From the NCBI RefSeq assembly GCF_000783395.1, contig NZ_JSFK01000022.1, positions 1 through 64,000 of the forward strand: DNA of 64,000 nt. Direction: 5' to 3'. The notes below the pieces were generated by a model. That model worked only from the letters and a program-made list of their open reading frames with translations, made no database searches and was not told the origin of the DNA. Origin of the DNA: Pseudomonas chlororaphis (GTDB taxonomy: Bacteria > Pseudomonadota > Gammaproteobacteria > Pseudomonadales > Pseudomonadaceae). The first letter of the stretch is position 1. Each line of letters begins with the position of its first letter. Below are positions 18,005-26,277 of the stretch, piece by piece. The translations under genes were made by a program, and so were the position numbers.

Positions 18005-18025
18005 GTCATACGTCGTCGTACAACA
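18005..18025. promoter_or_regulatory. Candidate hexuronate-regulator operator upstream of oprD
   Basis: GTCATACGTCGTCGTACAAC, an imperfect palindrome (TGTCATACG / CGTACAACA arms, 7 of 9 paired, 4-bp centre) about 40-60 bp before the porin start. It shares 17 of 21 positions with the udh-upstream element at 16287-16307. This suggests co-regulation by one GntR/FadR-type repressor encoded elsewhere. Confidence 0.5.
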
Positions 18026-18106
18026 TGGGTGCGGATATTTCCTCGGTTTTCCGGGAATGTCAACAGCGAGTTATACGATGACTTGCCGTCGCGACGCAGA
18101 TCACTT

Positions 18107-18204
18107 TGTAGGAGCTGCGGCACGCTGCGATCTTTTGATCTGGCTTTTTAAAAAAAAACAGGATCAAAAGATCGCAGCCTCGTTTCACTCGACAGCTCCT
18201 ACAA
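18107..18204. repeat. Long inverted repeat of the GTAGGAGCTG/GATCTTTTGATC family
   Basis: Arms TTGTAGGAGCTG...GCGATCTTTTGATC and GATCAAAAGATCGC...CAGCTCCTACAA surround an A-rich loop. It lies in the 317-bp divergent region between oprD and the MFS gene, so its hairpin may also insulate the two promoters. Confidence 0.85.
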
Positions 18205-18283
18205 GGATTTGTGTTGTCCATGGGATGTGTGTTGCCGACGAATTTGCGGCAAACTTCATCCACCTTCCGCACAAGGCCTTTCA

Positions 18284-19939
18284 ATGGACCAATACGCCCC
18301 GCGCAACTGGCAGCCCCACGAAAAGCCCAGTCTGCCCGGTTCCCCCTCGACGCCGTTGCACTCCACCCCCAAGCGCCTGGCCTATGCGCTGGTCGGCGTA
18401 TTGGTGGCGGTGACCGGTGGCTTGGGCAACTCGCTGGTGGTCGCCAACCTGACTTATCTGCAAGGCGCACTCGGTGCGACCACGGCGGAAATGGCCTGGT
18501 TACCGGCGGCGTACGTGATGACCAACGTGTCGATGAACCTGCTGCTGGTGAAGTTTCGCCAGCAGTTCGGTTTGCGCGCGTTCACCGAGGTGTTTCTGGT
18601 GCTGTATGCGCTGGTGACCTTCGGCCATTTGTTCGTCAATGACCTCAATTCGGCGGTGGCGGTGCGCGCGGCGCACGGCATGGTCGGCGCGGCACTGAGT
18701 TCGCTGGGCCTGTATTACATGGTTCAGGCGTTCCCGGCGAAGTGGCGGCTGAAGGCGCTGGTGCTCGGCCTTGGCACGTCACAACTGGCGCTGCCATTGG
18801 CGCGATTGTTCTCCGAAGACTTGCTGCAGATCGCCGAATGGCGCGGCTTGTACCTGTTCGAATTGGGTATGGCGCTGCTGTCGCTGGGGTGCGTGTTGCT
18901 GCTCAAGTTGCCACCCGGCGACCGTTTCAAAACCTTCGAAAAACTCGACTTCCTCACCTTCGCCATTCTCGCCACGGGCGTGGCGCTGCTGTGTGCGGTG
19001 TTGTCGCTGGGGCGGATTGACTGGTGGCTGGAGGCCAACTGGATCGGCTATGCGCTGGCCGCCTCGATTGCCTTGATCCTCGCCGGTCTGGCCATCGAAC
19101 ATAACCGCAGCAACCCGCTACTGATGACCCGTTGGCTGGGCAGCGGAACGATGATCCGCCTGGCGCTGGCGGTGACCCTGATTCGCATGGTCACCTCGGA
19201 GCAGTCCACCGGTGCGGTGGGTTTCATGCAGAACCTGAACATGGGCTATGAGCAGTTGCACAGCCTCTACGTGGTGATGCTGATCGGCAGTGTCGCGGGA
19301 TTGTTGACCAGCGCGCTGACAATCGACCCCAAACACCTGCTGATGCCGTTGATCATCTCGCTGGGTCTGATGGCCACCGGGTCGGTGATGGACAGCTTTT
19401 CCAACAACCTGACCCGCCCGGAAAACCTCTACTTCAGTCAGTTTCTGCTGGCGTTCGGCAGCACGTTTTTCCTCGGCCCGACCATGGTTTTCGGTACACG
19501 CAACGTGCTGACCAACCCACGCAATCTGGTGAGCTTTTCCGTGTTGTTCGGGATCTGCAACAACCTCGGTGGCCTGCTGGGCGCGGCGCTGCTGGGCACC
19601 TTCCAGATCGTCCGGGAAAAATTTCATTCCAGTCACATCGTTGAGCACCTGACGCTGTCTGACCCCTTAGTGGCTGCGCGCGTGCAGAGCGGCGGCTCGG
19701 CGTATGGCTCGTTGCTGGCCGACCCGAGCCTGCGCAACCTTGCGGGCATTCGTAGCCTGGCCAACGCCGCGACCCGTGAGGCTAACGTGCTGGCCTACAA
19801 CGATGTGTTCATGCTGATCGCCGTGATTGCGGTGCTGACCATGATCTGGCTGTCCATTCGCGCGCTGTGGCTGATGAGCACCACCAAAGCCGTCGCCACG
19901 GCGCCTTCCGTACCTCCTAGCGGTGCCTCTACTTCATGA
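18284..19939 (+). CDS. MFS efflux transporter, DHA2 (EmrB-like) type
   Basis: 551-aa inner-membrane protein with about 14 hydrophobic segments, beginning MDQYAPRNW with ACAAGG upstream. The length, 14-helix arrangement and EmrB-like cytoplasmic loop after helix 6, together with the following membrane-fusion protein gene (4-bp ATGA overlap), identify an EmrAB-type drug/toxin exporter. A large periplasmic segment (about 420-500) before the last helix is typical of the family. No TolC-type gene or regulator is adjacent. Substrate unknown. Confidence 0.92.
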   Translation: MDQYAPRNWQPHEKPSLPGSPSTPLHSTPKRLAYALVGVLVAVTGGLGNSLVVANLTYLQGALGATTAEMAWLPAAYVMTNVSMNLLLVKFRQQFGLRAFTEVFLVLYALVTFGHLFVNDLNSAVAVRAAHGMVGAALSSLGLYYMVQAFPAKWRLKALVLGLGTSQLALPLARLFSEDLLQIAEWRGLYLFELGMALLSLGCVLLLKLPPGDRFKTFEKLDFLTFAILATGVALLCAVLSLGRIDWWLEANWIGYALAASIALILAGLAIEHNRSNPLLMTRWLGSGTMIRLALAVTLIRMVTSEQSTGAVGFMQNLNMGYEQLHSLYVVMLIGSVAGLLTSALTIDPKHLLMPLIISLGLMATGSVMDSFSNNLTRPENLYFSQFLLAFGSTFFLGPTMVFGTRNVLTNPRNLVSFSVLFGICNNLGGLLGAALLGTFQIVREKFHSSHIVEHLTLSDPLVAARVQSGGSAYGSLLADPSLRNLAGIRSLANAATREANVLAYNDVFMLIAVIAVLTMIWLSIRALWLMSTTKAVATAPSVPPSGASTS

Positions 19940-21081
19940 CCGAACCGACCACCACAACCACCACCAATGCCATTGCCGCCACGCCTGAAGGCGTGGCGCC
20001 GCCGTCATCGCCGAACACCGAGCCACGCTCGCTGCGGGTGCGGATCATCTCTTCAATGGGCTTCGCGGCGATTGCCATCGTCGGTGTGTTGATCGTGCTC
20101 TATGCCTGGCAATTGCCGCCGTTCAGCAGTGCGGTGGAAACCACGGAGAACGCGCTGATTCGCGGCCAGGTGACGATCATCGGCCCGCAACTTGCCGGTT
20201 ATGTCTATGAAGTGCCGGTGCAGGATTTCCAGTACGTGAAGGCCGGCGATTTGCTGGTGCGGCTGGACGACCGCATCTATCAGCAGCGTCTCGACCAGTC
20301 GCTGGCGCAGCTGGCGGTGCAGAAAGCTGCATTGGCCAATGTGGTGCAGCAACGCAACAGTGCCGAGGCGACGATCAAATTGCGTCAGGCCGTTCAAGCT
20401 GACAGTGAAGCGCAGTTGCGTAAAAGCGAGGCCGATCTGCGCCGTAATCAGGAGTTGGTGCGCGACGGTTCGGTGTCCAAGCGTGAGATGGACGTGGCGC
20501 TGGCGGCCAATGCGCAAAGTGTTGCGGCAGTCGCGCAGGCCAAGGCCAATCTGGAAATCGCCCGCCAGGATCTGCAAACGGTGATCGTCAATCGCGGCTC
20601 GCTGGAAGCGGCAGTAGCCAGCGCCGAAGCGGCGGTGCAACTGGCGCGGATCGATCTGTCGAACACGCGCATTGTTGCCCCGCGTGACGGTCAGCTCGGG
20701 CAGATCGGTGTGCGCCTCGGCGCCTACGTCAACTCCGGGGCGCAGTTGATGGCGTTGGTGCCGAACCAGAAGTGGGTAATCGCCAACATGAAGGAAACCC
20801 AGATGGACAACGTGCGCGTCGGGCAACCGGTGCGCTTCACCGTCGATGCCTTGAACCACCGCAAATTTACCGGGCATGTGCAGCATATTTCGCCGGGGAC
20901 GGGGTCTGAATTTGCCCTGCTGCAGGCGGATAACGCGACCGGCAACTTTGTGAAAATTGCTCAGCGTGTGCCGGTGCGGATCACCATCGATCCGGATCAG
21001 CAGGAAGAGGAACGGTTGCGGCCGGGGATGTCGGTGGTGGTCAGCATCGACACCGCAGCAGGCGACACCCAACCTCACTGA
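19936..21081 (+). CDS. HlyD/EmrA family membrane-fusion protein
   Basis: 381-aa periplasmic adaptor: one N-terminal membrane anchor (about 38-60, AAIAIVGVLIVLYAW), a biotinyl-lipoyl-like half motif (ENALIRGQVTIIGPQLAGYV), a long coiled coil (about 110-215), the second half (NTRIVAPRDGQLGQIGVRLG), and a beta-barrel domain. It overlaps the MFS stop by 4 bp (ATGA), so the two proteins are co-translated and act together in efflux across the envelope. Confidence 0.93.
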   Translation: MTEPTTTTTTNAIAATPEGVAPPSSPNTEPRSLRVRIISSMGFAAIAIVGVLIVLYAWQLPPFSSAVETTENALIRGQVTIIGPQLAGYVYEVPVQDFQYVKAGDLLVRLDDRIYQQRLDQSLAQLAVQKAALANVVQQRNSAEATIKLRQAVQADSEAQLRKSEADLRRNQELVRDGSVSKREMDVALAANAQSVAAVAQAKANLEIARQDLQTVIVNRGSLEAAVASAEAAVQLARIDLSNTRIVAPRDGQLGQIGVRLGAYVNSGAQLMALVPNQKWVIANMKETQMDNVRVGQPVRFTVDALNHRKFTGHVQHISPGTGSEFALLQADNATGNFVKIAQRVPVRITIDPDQQEEERLRPGMSVVVSIDTAAGDTQPH

Positions 21082-21092
21082 TCAACAGATAA

Positions 21093-21187
21093 CCCTGTGG
21101 GAGCTGGCTTGCCAGCGATGACGTCGGCATATCCGAAATATCTGTTCCTGACACACCGCCATCGCTGGCAAGCCAGCTCCCACGGGG
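21093..21187. repeat. REP doublet between convergent emrA-like gene and copD
   Basis: Inverted REP units CCCTGTGGGAGCTGGCTTGCCAGCGATG and CATCGCTGGCAAGCCAGCTCCCAC separated by about 40 bp. Lying between two converging genes, it is placed to stop or stabilise both transcripts. Confidence 0.93.
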
Positions 21188-21197
21188 GGATCGTGTT

Positions 21198-22055
21198 TCA
21201 GGTTGTGATCATCGGCGGTAGCGTGCCGAGCAGGGATACGGCGGCTACGGCACCAATGCCGAGTAACAATTCCAGCATCACACTGCGCCTGATTGCGCCC
21301 ATCCGCTGTTCGCAATCATCCATGCGCAATCGATTGAACAGCGCCAACCCAAGCATGCCCAGCACGATCAGCGCCTTGATCAACAGAATCAACGCAAACC
21401 CGCTGAACAACGGCGTCGGCCACCACTGGCCGGTCAGCACGCGCACGTTGATCAGCCCCGTCAGCAGCAGGCCCGCAACCAGCGCATAACCGACCCCGCT
21501 AAAACGCCGCAAAATCGCCGGCATCGGCTCCGTCGGCTGACGCAGAATCATCACCAGCATCAACAACCCGCCCAGCCACGCGGCTACGCAGGTCAGATGC
21601 ACAATCTGGTTGAGAATCAGCAATTGGCCGCTCACGCCATCGAGCATGGCGCCATGCCCGACCGGTGCGAGGGTTGCCAATAGCAAAGCGCTCAAGCCCA
21701 GCCGCAACGGCATATTTGAACGCCAAGGCGAAAATAACAGCGCCAGCAGCGCGGCATTGATCAGCAAATGCCAACGCCACACTTGACCAAAAAACGTATG
21801 ACCCAGCACCAGCGCAACCGTGTCCGGATCGAACGCCGCCGCTGCCGAACCGGCCATGCTCGCGGTGATCAACAGCGCCCAGGCAATTCCGCTGAGCAGC
21901 GCCACAGCGCTCAGCCAGCGCGCCAGCCGCGCCAGGTGCCGGTCCACTTGCAGCGCTTCATCCTTGAGCAGCAACGGCCTGAACAGCCAGGCCCCGAACA
22001 GCATCAACACCACGATGAAATGCACAAAGCGGCACAGCACCAGCGCTTCACTCAT
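21198..22055 (-). CDS. copD: CopD family copper import/resistance membrane protein
   Basis: 285-aa integral membrane protein with about eight hydrophobic segments and the CopD domain in its C-terminal half (HLTCVAAWLGGLLMLVMILR; FSGVGYALVAGLLLTGLINV). The conserved Trp/His-bearing helices are present. The ATG at 22055 follows the copC stop by 3 bp, so copC-copD is one operon. No copA, copB or copRS genes are adjacent. A role in copper uptake for cuproproteins is as likely as resistance. Confidence 0.9.
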   Translation of the reverse strand: MSEALVLCRFVHFIVVLMLFGAWLFRPLLLKDEALQVDRHLARLARWLSAVALLSGIAWALLITASMAGSAAAAFDPDTVALVLGHTFFGQVWRWHLLINAALLALLFSPWRSNMPLRLGLSALLLATLAPVGHGAMLDGVSGQLLILNQIVHLTCVAAWLGGLLMLVMILRQPTEPMPAILRRFSGVGYALVAGLLLTGLINVRVLTGQWWPTPLFSGFALILLIKALIVLGMLGLALFNRLRMDDCEQRMGAIRRSVMLELLLGIGAVAAVSLLGTLPPMITT

Positions 22056-22058
22056 GAA

Positions 22059-22421
22059 TTACTGACCAACCTTGAACTGATAAGCGCCTTCGCTTTTGTG
22101 CGTATCAACCGACACCGCGTGCCATTCGACTTTGTACTCGCCAGCGGTCAGCGGAGCGGCGGGGGTGACGATCAGGGTTTTCTTGTCGCCTTCAGTGGTC
22201 AGTGGCTTGACCGCGACCGCTGCGCCATCCTTGGTCACGGTGACTTTGGTGAAACTGGCTTCGACGCCTTCGGAAAAGGTCAGGCGCAAATCGGCGGGAG
22301 CGGCGACTGTGCTATCGGCGGCCGGAGTCTGGCTCTTCAGGTGGGCGTGGGCAAATACCGAAGATGCAGCGAATAGCGAAGCGAGCAGGGCAGTGGTGGT
22401 CAGGACGTTCTTGAACAGCAT
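22059..22421 (-). CDS. copC: CopC periplasmic copper-binding protein
   Basis: 120-aa protein. The signal peptide ends at SSVFA, leaving mature His-1 (HAHLKSQTPA). With D and H of VDTHKSEG near the C-terminus, this forms the standard Cu(II) site of CopC. The mature protein contains no methionine, so the Met-rich Cu(I) site of the P. syringae plasmid CopC is missing; this is the Cu(II)-only class. It probably works with CopD. Confidence 0.93.
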   Translation of the reverse strand: MLFKNVLTTTALLASLFAASSVFAHAHLKSQTPAADSTVAAPADLRLTFSEGVEASFTKVTVTKDGAAVAVKPLTTEGDKKTLIVTPAAPLTAGEYKVEWHAVSVDTHKSEGAYQFKVGQ

Positions 22422-22560
22422 CGCAAATACCTCTGAGGCAGGATCAAAGAGCCGTCAGTTTAGCCATCCGCTCGCGCCAGTACGAAGTTTTGTTTGCAGC
22501 GGTCGCCCGCGGAGCAGAGCGGATGCTAGTCTTGGGCAACGCTGTTGTCAGGGAGCCCTC

Positions 22561-23181
22561 ATGGGCAATCACAAGATCGAGATTCGTCGCAGTAACGTCG
22601 AGAAAATCCTCCTGGCGGCGGAAAAAGTTTTCGCCGAAAAAGGCTTCGGCGGCACGGCCATGGCCGACATCGCGGCTGAAGTGCAACTGCCGCGTTCCAA
22701 CCTGCATTACTACTTCTCAACCAAGAGCGAGCTGTACAGCGCGGTGCTGTTCGACCTGCTGGAAGTGTGGAAACAGGACGCGCTGTGCTTCGAGATGTTT
22801 GATGATCCGCGTGTGGTGCTGAGCAGCTACATCCGCGCCAAGATGAATCACTCGCGCAGTCGTCCGTATGGTTCGAAAGTCTGGGCCAATGAGATCATCC
22901 ACGGTGCTCCAACCTTGGGCGAGGCGCTGGATGTCAGCCTGTATGACTGGGCGAAAATGAAGGAAGCGAAGATTCGCCAGTGGGTCGAGGACAAGCGGAT
23001 TTTGCCGGTGGAGCCGTCGAGTCTGCTGTACATGATCTGGGCGTCGACCCAGCACTATGCTGACTTTGATCATCAGGTGAATATCCTGAATGAGCATCAG
23101 CCGTTGTCGGACATGCAGTTTGAGCGGGCGGTGCAGACGGTGACGAGTGTGATCTTGCGTGGGATCGGGTTGGAACCTTAA
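22561..23181 (+). CDS. TetR-family regulator, RutR-like, probable pyrimidine-catabolism repressor
   Basis: 206-aa protein: N-terminal TetR HTH (VEKILLAAEKVFAEKGFGGTAMADIAAEV, about 13-60, with LPRSNLHYYFSTKSELY) and a C-terminal domain resembling RutR (HYADFDHQVNILNEHQ). E. coli RutR senses uracil and controls pyrimidine use. This gene converges on the preA-preT-hydantoinase genes across the element at 23195. Ligand and targets are inferred from context. Confidence 0.87.
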   Translation: MGNHKIEIRRSNVEKILLAAEKVFAEKGFGGTAMADIAAEVQLPRSNLHYYFSTKSELYSAVLFDLLEVWKQDALCFEMFDDPRVVLSSYIRAKMNHSRSRPYGSKVWANEIIHGAPTLGEALDVSLYDWAKMKEAKIRQWVEDKRILPVEPSSLLYMIWASTQHYADFDHQVNILNEHQPLSDMQFERAVQTVTSVILRGIGLEP

Positions 23182-23194
23182 AAGCAAAAGCCGA

Positions 23195-23448
23195 CCCTCA
23201 CCCCAGCCCTCTCCCGGAGGGAGAGGGGGCCGACCGAGGTGTCTCTCGGGTTACATCGACCTGAAAGATCCCGTCGATTATGGATTTAATGCCTTGCTTG
23301 CCAGTTCAAGCATCGATTATGGATTCAAGGCCGTCCGAGCCTGTGGCTGTTTCGATTATGGATTCAAAGCAAATCGTTCACGTCGGTGGATTTCTGCAGC
23401 ATCCCCCAATCAGTCCCCTCTCCCTTTGGGAGAGGGCTAGGGTGAGGG
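23195..23448. repeat. GC-rich dispersed element, copy A (254 bp, expanded)
   Basis: It opens with CCCTCACCCCAGCCCTCTCC and a short hairpin (CTCTCCCGGAGGGAGAG) and closes with CCCTCTCCC...GAGAGGGCTAGGGTGAGGG, so its two ends are inverted repeats. Copies B (40677-40853) and C (57578-57753) share the order of internal blocks: GACC/GATCGAG, CGACCTGAA, TCGATTATGGATTC, CGTCGG and CCCC-GATCGGT. Copy A is longer because of the 39-bp tandem repeat. It sits between the converging tetR and preA genes. Confidence 0.85.
23274..23390. repeat. Three 39-bp tandem units inside dispersed element A
   Basis: TCGATTATGGATTyAA recurs at 23274, 23313 and 23352, exactly 39 bp apart. The first 16 bp of each unit are conserved and the remaining 23 bp have diverged. 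Copies B and C each carry a single such block. In one frame the units read DYGF(N/K)A, but nothing else supports coding. Confidence 0.8.
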
Positions 23449-23470
23449 CCTTTCCAGATCAGCCCCCAAT

Positions 23471-24745
23471 TCAGACCGCAACGTGATACGGATTGCGCGG
23501 ATCATGATTCCAATCCAGAAACGGCTTGCCCGTCTCCATCGGCACCATCTCGATGCAATCCGCCACCGGACAAGTGATCTGGCACAAGTTACAACCCACA
23601 CACTCCTCATCAATCACTTCATATTTATGCGTGCCGTCCGCCTGCTTCAGACTGCCGATCGCCTGGTGTGAAGTGTCCTCGCAAGCAATGTGGCAACGCC
23701 CGCAACCAATGCATGCGTCCTGATCAATTTTGGCGATCACCTGATAGTTGATATCAAGGTACTTCCAGTCCGTGGTATTACCCACCGCACGCCCGGAAAA
23801 CTCACTGATGCTGGCGTATCCCTGACTGTCCATCCACCGCGACAAACCATCCTTCATCTCCTCGACAATACGGAAGCCATGCAGCATCGCCGCCGTGCAC
23901 ACCTGCACCGCGCCGCTGCCCAGCGCCATGAATTCCGCCGCATCGCGCCAACTGCCGATGCCGCCAATGCCGCAGATCGGCAGGCCCTGCGTCTCTGGAT
24001 CGCGGGCGATTTCGGCGACCATGTTCAGCGCAATCGGCTTCACTGCCGAGCCACAGTAACCGCCATGGGTGCTTTTGCTGCCGACGGTGGGTAGGGCGAC
24101 CATGTGCTCCAGATCGACGCTGGTGATCGAGTTGATCGTATTGATCAGCGACACCGCGTCCGCACCACCGCGATGCGCCGCGCGGGCGGCGACGCGGATG
24201 TCGGTGATGTTCGGCGTCAGTTTGACGATCACCGGCAGCGAGCAATAGGTTTTGCACCAGCGCGTGACCTGTTCGACGTACTCCGGCACCTGACCGACCG
24301 CCGCGCCCATACCACGCTCGGGCATGCCGTGGGGGCAGCCGAAATTCAGTTCGATGCCGTCAGCGCCCGTGGCTTCGACCAGCGGCAGGATGTGTTTCCA
24401 CGACTCCTCGACGCACGGCACCATCAACGAAACGATCAATGCGCGATCCGGCCAGTCCTTCTTCACCTGAGTGATTTCGCGCAGGTTGATCTCCAGCGAA
24501 CGGTCGGTGATCAGCTCGATATTGTTGATGCCCAACACTTCACGGTTATTGCCGTAATGCGCTGAGTAACGCGACGACACGTTGACCGCCGCCGGGTCCT
24601 CACCGAGGGTTTTCCAGACCACGCCACCCCAGCCCGCTTCAAAGGCACGGACGACGTTGTAGGCTTTGTCGGTCGGTGGCGCGGAGGCCAGCCAGAACGG
24701 ATTCGGCGCTTTGATGCCAGCGAAGACAATCGACAGATCGGCCAT
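23471..24745 (-). CDS. preA: NAD-dependent dihydropyrimidine dehydrogenase, PreA subunit
   Basis: 424-aa FMN/Fe-S subunit that reduces uracil and thymine to dihydro forms, the first step of the reductive pathway. An N-terminal dihydroorotate-dehydrogenase-like TIM barrel (LNFGCPHGMPERGMGAAVGQ active-site region; GIGGIGSWRDAAEF phosphate site) is followed by two C-terminal 4Fe-4S clusters (CIGCGRCHIAC and CVGCNLCQITC). It starts directly after the preT stop and is co-transcribed. The gene is called pydA in some Pseudomonas literature. Confidence 0.95.
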   Translation of the reverse strand: MADLSIVFAGIKAPNPFWLASAPPTDKAYNVVRAFEAGWGGVVWKTLGEDPAAVNVSSRYSAHYGNNREVLGINNIELITDRSLEINLREITQVKKDWPDRALIVSLMVPCVEESWKHILPLVEATGADGIELNFGCPHGMPERGMGAAVGQVPEYVEQVTRWCKTYCSLPVIVKLTPNITDIRVAARAAHRGGADAVSLINTINSITSVDLEHMVALPTVGSKSTHGGYCGSAVKPIALNMVAEIARDPETQGLPICGIGGIGSWRDAAEFMALGSGAVQVCTAAMLHGFRIVEEMKDGLSRWMDSQGYASISEFSGRAVGNTTDWKYLDINYQVIAKIDQDACIGCGRCHIACEDTSHQAIGSLKQADGTHKYEVIDEECVGCNLCQITCPVADCIEMVPMETGKPFLDWNHDPRNPYHVAV

Positions 24746-26113
24746 TTACGCAGCCTCCACGTTAAGCATCAGTTGAGCGTTGATCGCCTCGGCGGCGCGT
24801 TTGCCGTGCTGCACGGCTTGCACGGTGAGGTCCTGATCGAGGCTGGTGCAATCGCCGCCGGCATACACGCCGGGGATGCTGGTGCGCAGGTTTTCGTCGA
24901 CCTGAATGCGCTCGCCCTGGCGCTTGAGTTCGCGGGCCAACGGGTCGGCGAGGGCGCTGCCGTCGAAGGACTGGCCGATGGCTTTGAAGATCGCATCGGC
25001 GGCCAGTTCGAAGGTCTCGCCGGTGGTTTGCAGGCGTCCTTCGACCAGATCGGTGCGGGCGAAACGCATGCCGCGCACGTGGCCCTGAGCGTCGAGCAGT
25101 ACCTCTTCCGGTTGCGCCCAGGTCAGCAGGCGTACCTGATTGGCTTTGGCGATGTCTTGTTCGTGACCGGTGGCGCCCATGTCGGCGGCGCCACGGCGAT
25201 ACACCAGATTGACGTCACGAGCACCGAGGCGAGCCATTTGCACGGCCATGTCGATCGCCGTGTTACCTGCGCCGAGGACGATGCAGCGCTCGGCCAGCGG
25301 CAGTTGCGTGAGGTCATCGGCCTGGCGCAGTTCGCGAATGTAATCAGTGGCGGCGAGCAGGCCCGGGGCATCTTCGTGGGCCAAACCGAGTTGCTTGCTG
25401 GCGTTGAGGCCGAGGCCAAGGAATACCGCGTCAAACTGCTGATGCAGTTCGCTCAACGTCAGATTCTCGCCGAGCTTTTGCCCGTGACGAATTTCGATGC
25501 CGCCGATTTGCAGGAGGAAATCCAGTTCTTTCTGCGCGTAGTCGTCGACCAGTTTGTACTTGGCGATCCCGTATTCGTTGAGGCCGCCGGCCTTCTCCCG
25601 TGCTTCGAAAATCACCACGTCGTGGCCGTGCATGGCGCTGCGATGTGCACAGGACAAACCGGCCGGCCCGGCACCGACCACGGCGATGCGTTTGCCAGTG
25701 GTGGCGGCGCGCTGGAACGGGTGTTCGGTGAAGTGTGCGTTGTCCACGGCGTAGCGCTGCAGCAGACCGATCAATACCGGTGCGCATTCGTGGGCGTTGT
25801 TGCGCACGCAGGCTTGTTGGCAGAGGATTTCTGTCGGACAGACTCGGGCGCAACTGCCACCGAGGATATTCGCCGAAAGGATTTTCTGCGCAGCGCCGGG
25901 CACGTTGTCTTGATGGATGTTGCGGATGAACGAGGGGATGTCGATCTCGCTCGGGCACGCATTCACGCACGGTGCGTCGTAGCAATACAGGCAGCGCGAG
26001 GCTTCCAGATGCGCCTGCCGGTCGTTGAGCGGCGGCGCCAGATCGGTGAAATGCCCGGCGAGGGCGGCCGCGCTTTCGTGCGGGTGGGGGAGATGGTTCA
26101 GGGTCTCGATCAC
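24746..26113 (-). CDS. preT: NAD-dependent dihydropyrimidine dehydrogenase, PreT subunit
   Basis: 455-aa GltD-like flavoprotein that feeds electrons from NADH to PreA. It has N-terminal Fe-S cysteines (CLYCYDAPCVNACP; CARVCPTEILCQQAC), an FAD motif VVGAGPAGLSCAH and an NAD motif VLGAGNTAIDMA. I place the start at GTG 26113, preceded at 8 nt by GAGG; the frame continues upstream to 26230 only by reading through a REP unit (CGSWLASDEA is REP-encoded). preT is first of preT-preA. Confidence 0.93.
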   Translation of the reverse strand: MIETLNHLPHPHESAAALAGHFTDLAPPLNDRQAHLEASRCLYCYDAPCVNACPSEIDIPSFIRNIHQDNVPGAAQKILSANILGGSCARVCPTEILCQQACVRNNAHECAPVLIGLLQRYAVDNAHFTEHPFQRAATTGKRIAVVGAGPAGLSCAHRSAMHGHDVVIFEAREKAGGLNEYGIAKYKLVDDYAQKELDFLLQIGGIEIRHGQKLGENLTLSELHQQFDAVFLGLGLNASKQLGLAHEDAPGLLAATDYIRELRQADDLTQLPLAERCIVLGAGNTAIDMAVQMARLGARDVNLVYRRGAADMGATGHEQDIAKANQVRLLTWAQPEEVLLDAQGHVRGMRFARTDLVEGRLQTTGETFELAADAIFKAIGQSFDGSALADPLARELKRQGERIQVDENLRTSIPGVYAGGDCTSLDQDLTVQAVQHGKRAAEAINAQLMLNVEAA

Positions 26114-26183
26114 GTTTTTTTGCCTCACGGTTATTGAGGTTCTCTGCCTCTGATGGGCAGTGGTTTTTGTGGCGTTCGGGATG

Positions 26184-26266
26184 GCCTCATCGCTGGCAAG
26201 CCAGCTCCCACAAGGTTTTGTGAGCACCACAGATCCCTGTGGGAGCTGGCTTGCCAGCGATAGGCC
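26184..26266. repeat. REP doublet between hydantoinase gene and preT
   Basis: CATCGCTGGCAAGCCAGCTCCCACA and its inverse TGTGGGAGCTGGCTTGCCAGCGAT are separated by about 30 bp. It splits the leftward pyrimidine genes into hydantoinase and preT-preA segments. Confidence 0.93.
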
Positions 26267-26277
26267 GAAGGCCGCTT

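Noticed and set aside
23274..23390. Spaced repeats considered as a CRISPR array
   Set aside because: Only three units, a 16-bp conserved part, a non-coding dispersed-element setting and no cas genes.
23159..23440. Possible small protein with DYGFKA repeats
   Set aside because: The frame is made by the 39-bp repeat in a dispersed intergenic element; there is no ribosome site and copies B and C do not keep the frame.
26114..26230. 39-codon N-terminal extension of PreT
   Set aside because: It reads through a REP unit (CGSWLASDEA); the GTG at 26113 has a proper ribosome site.
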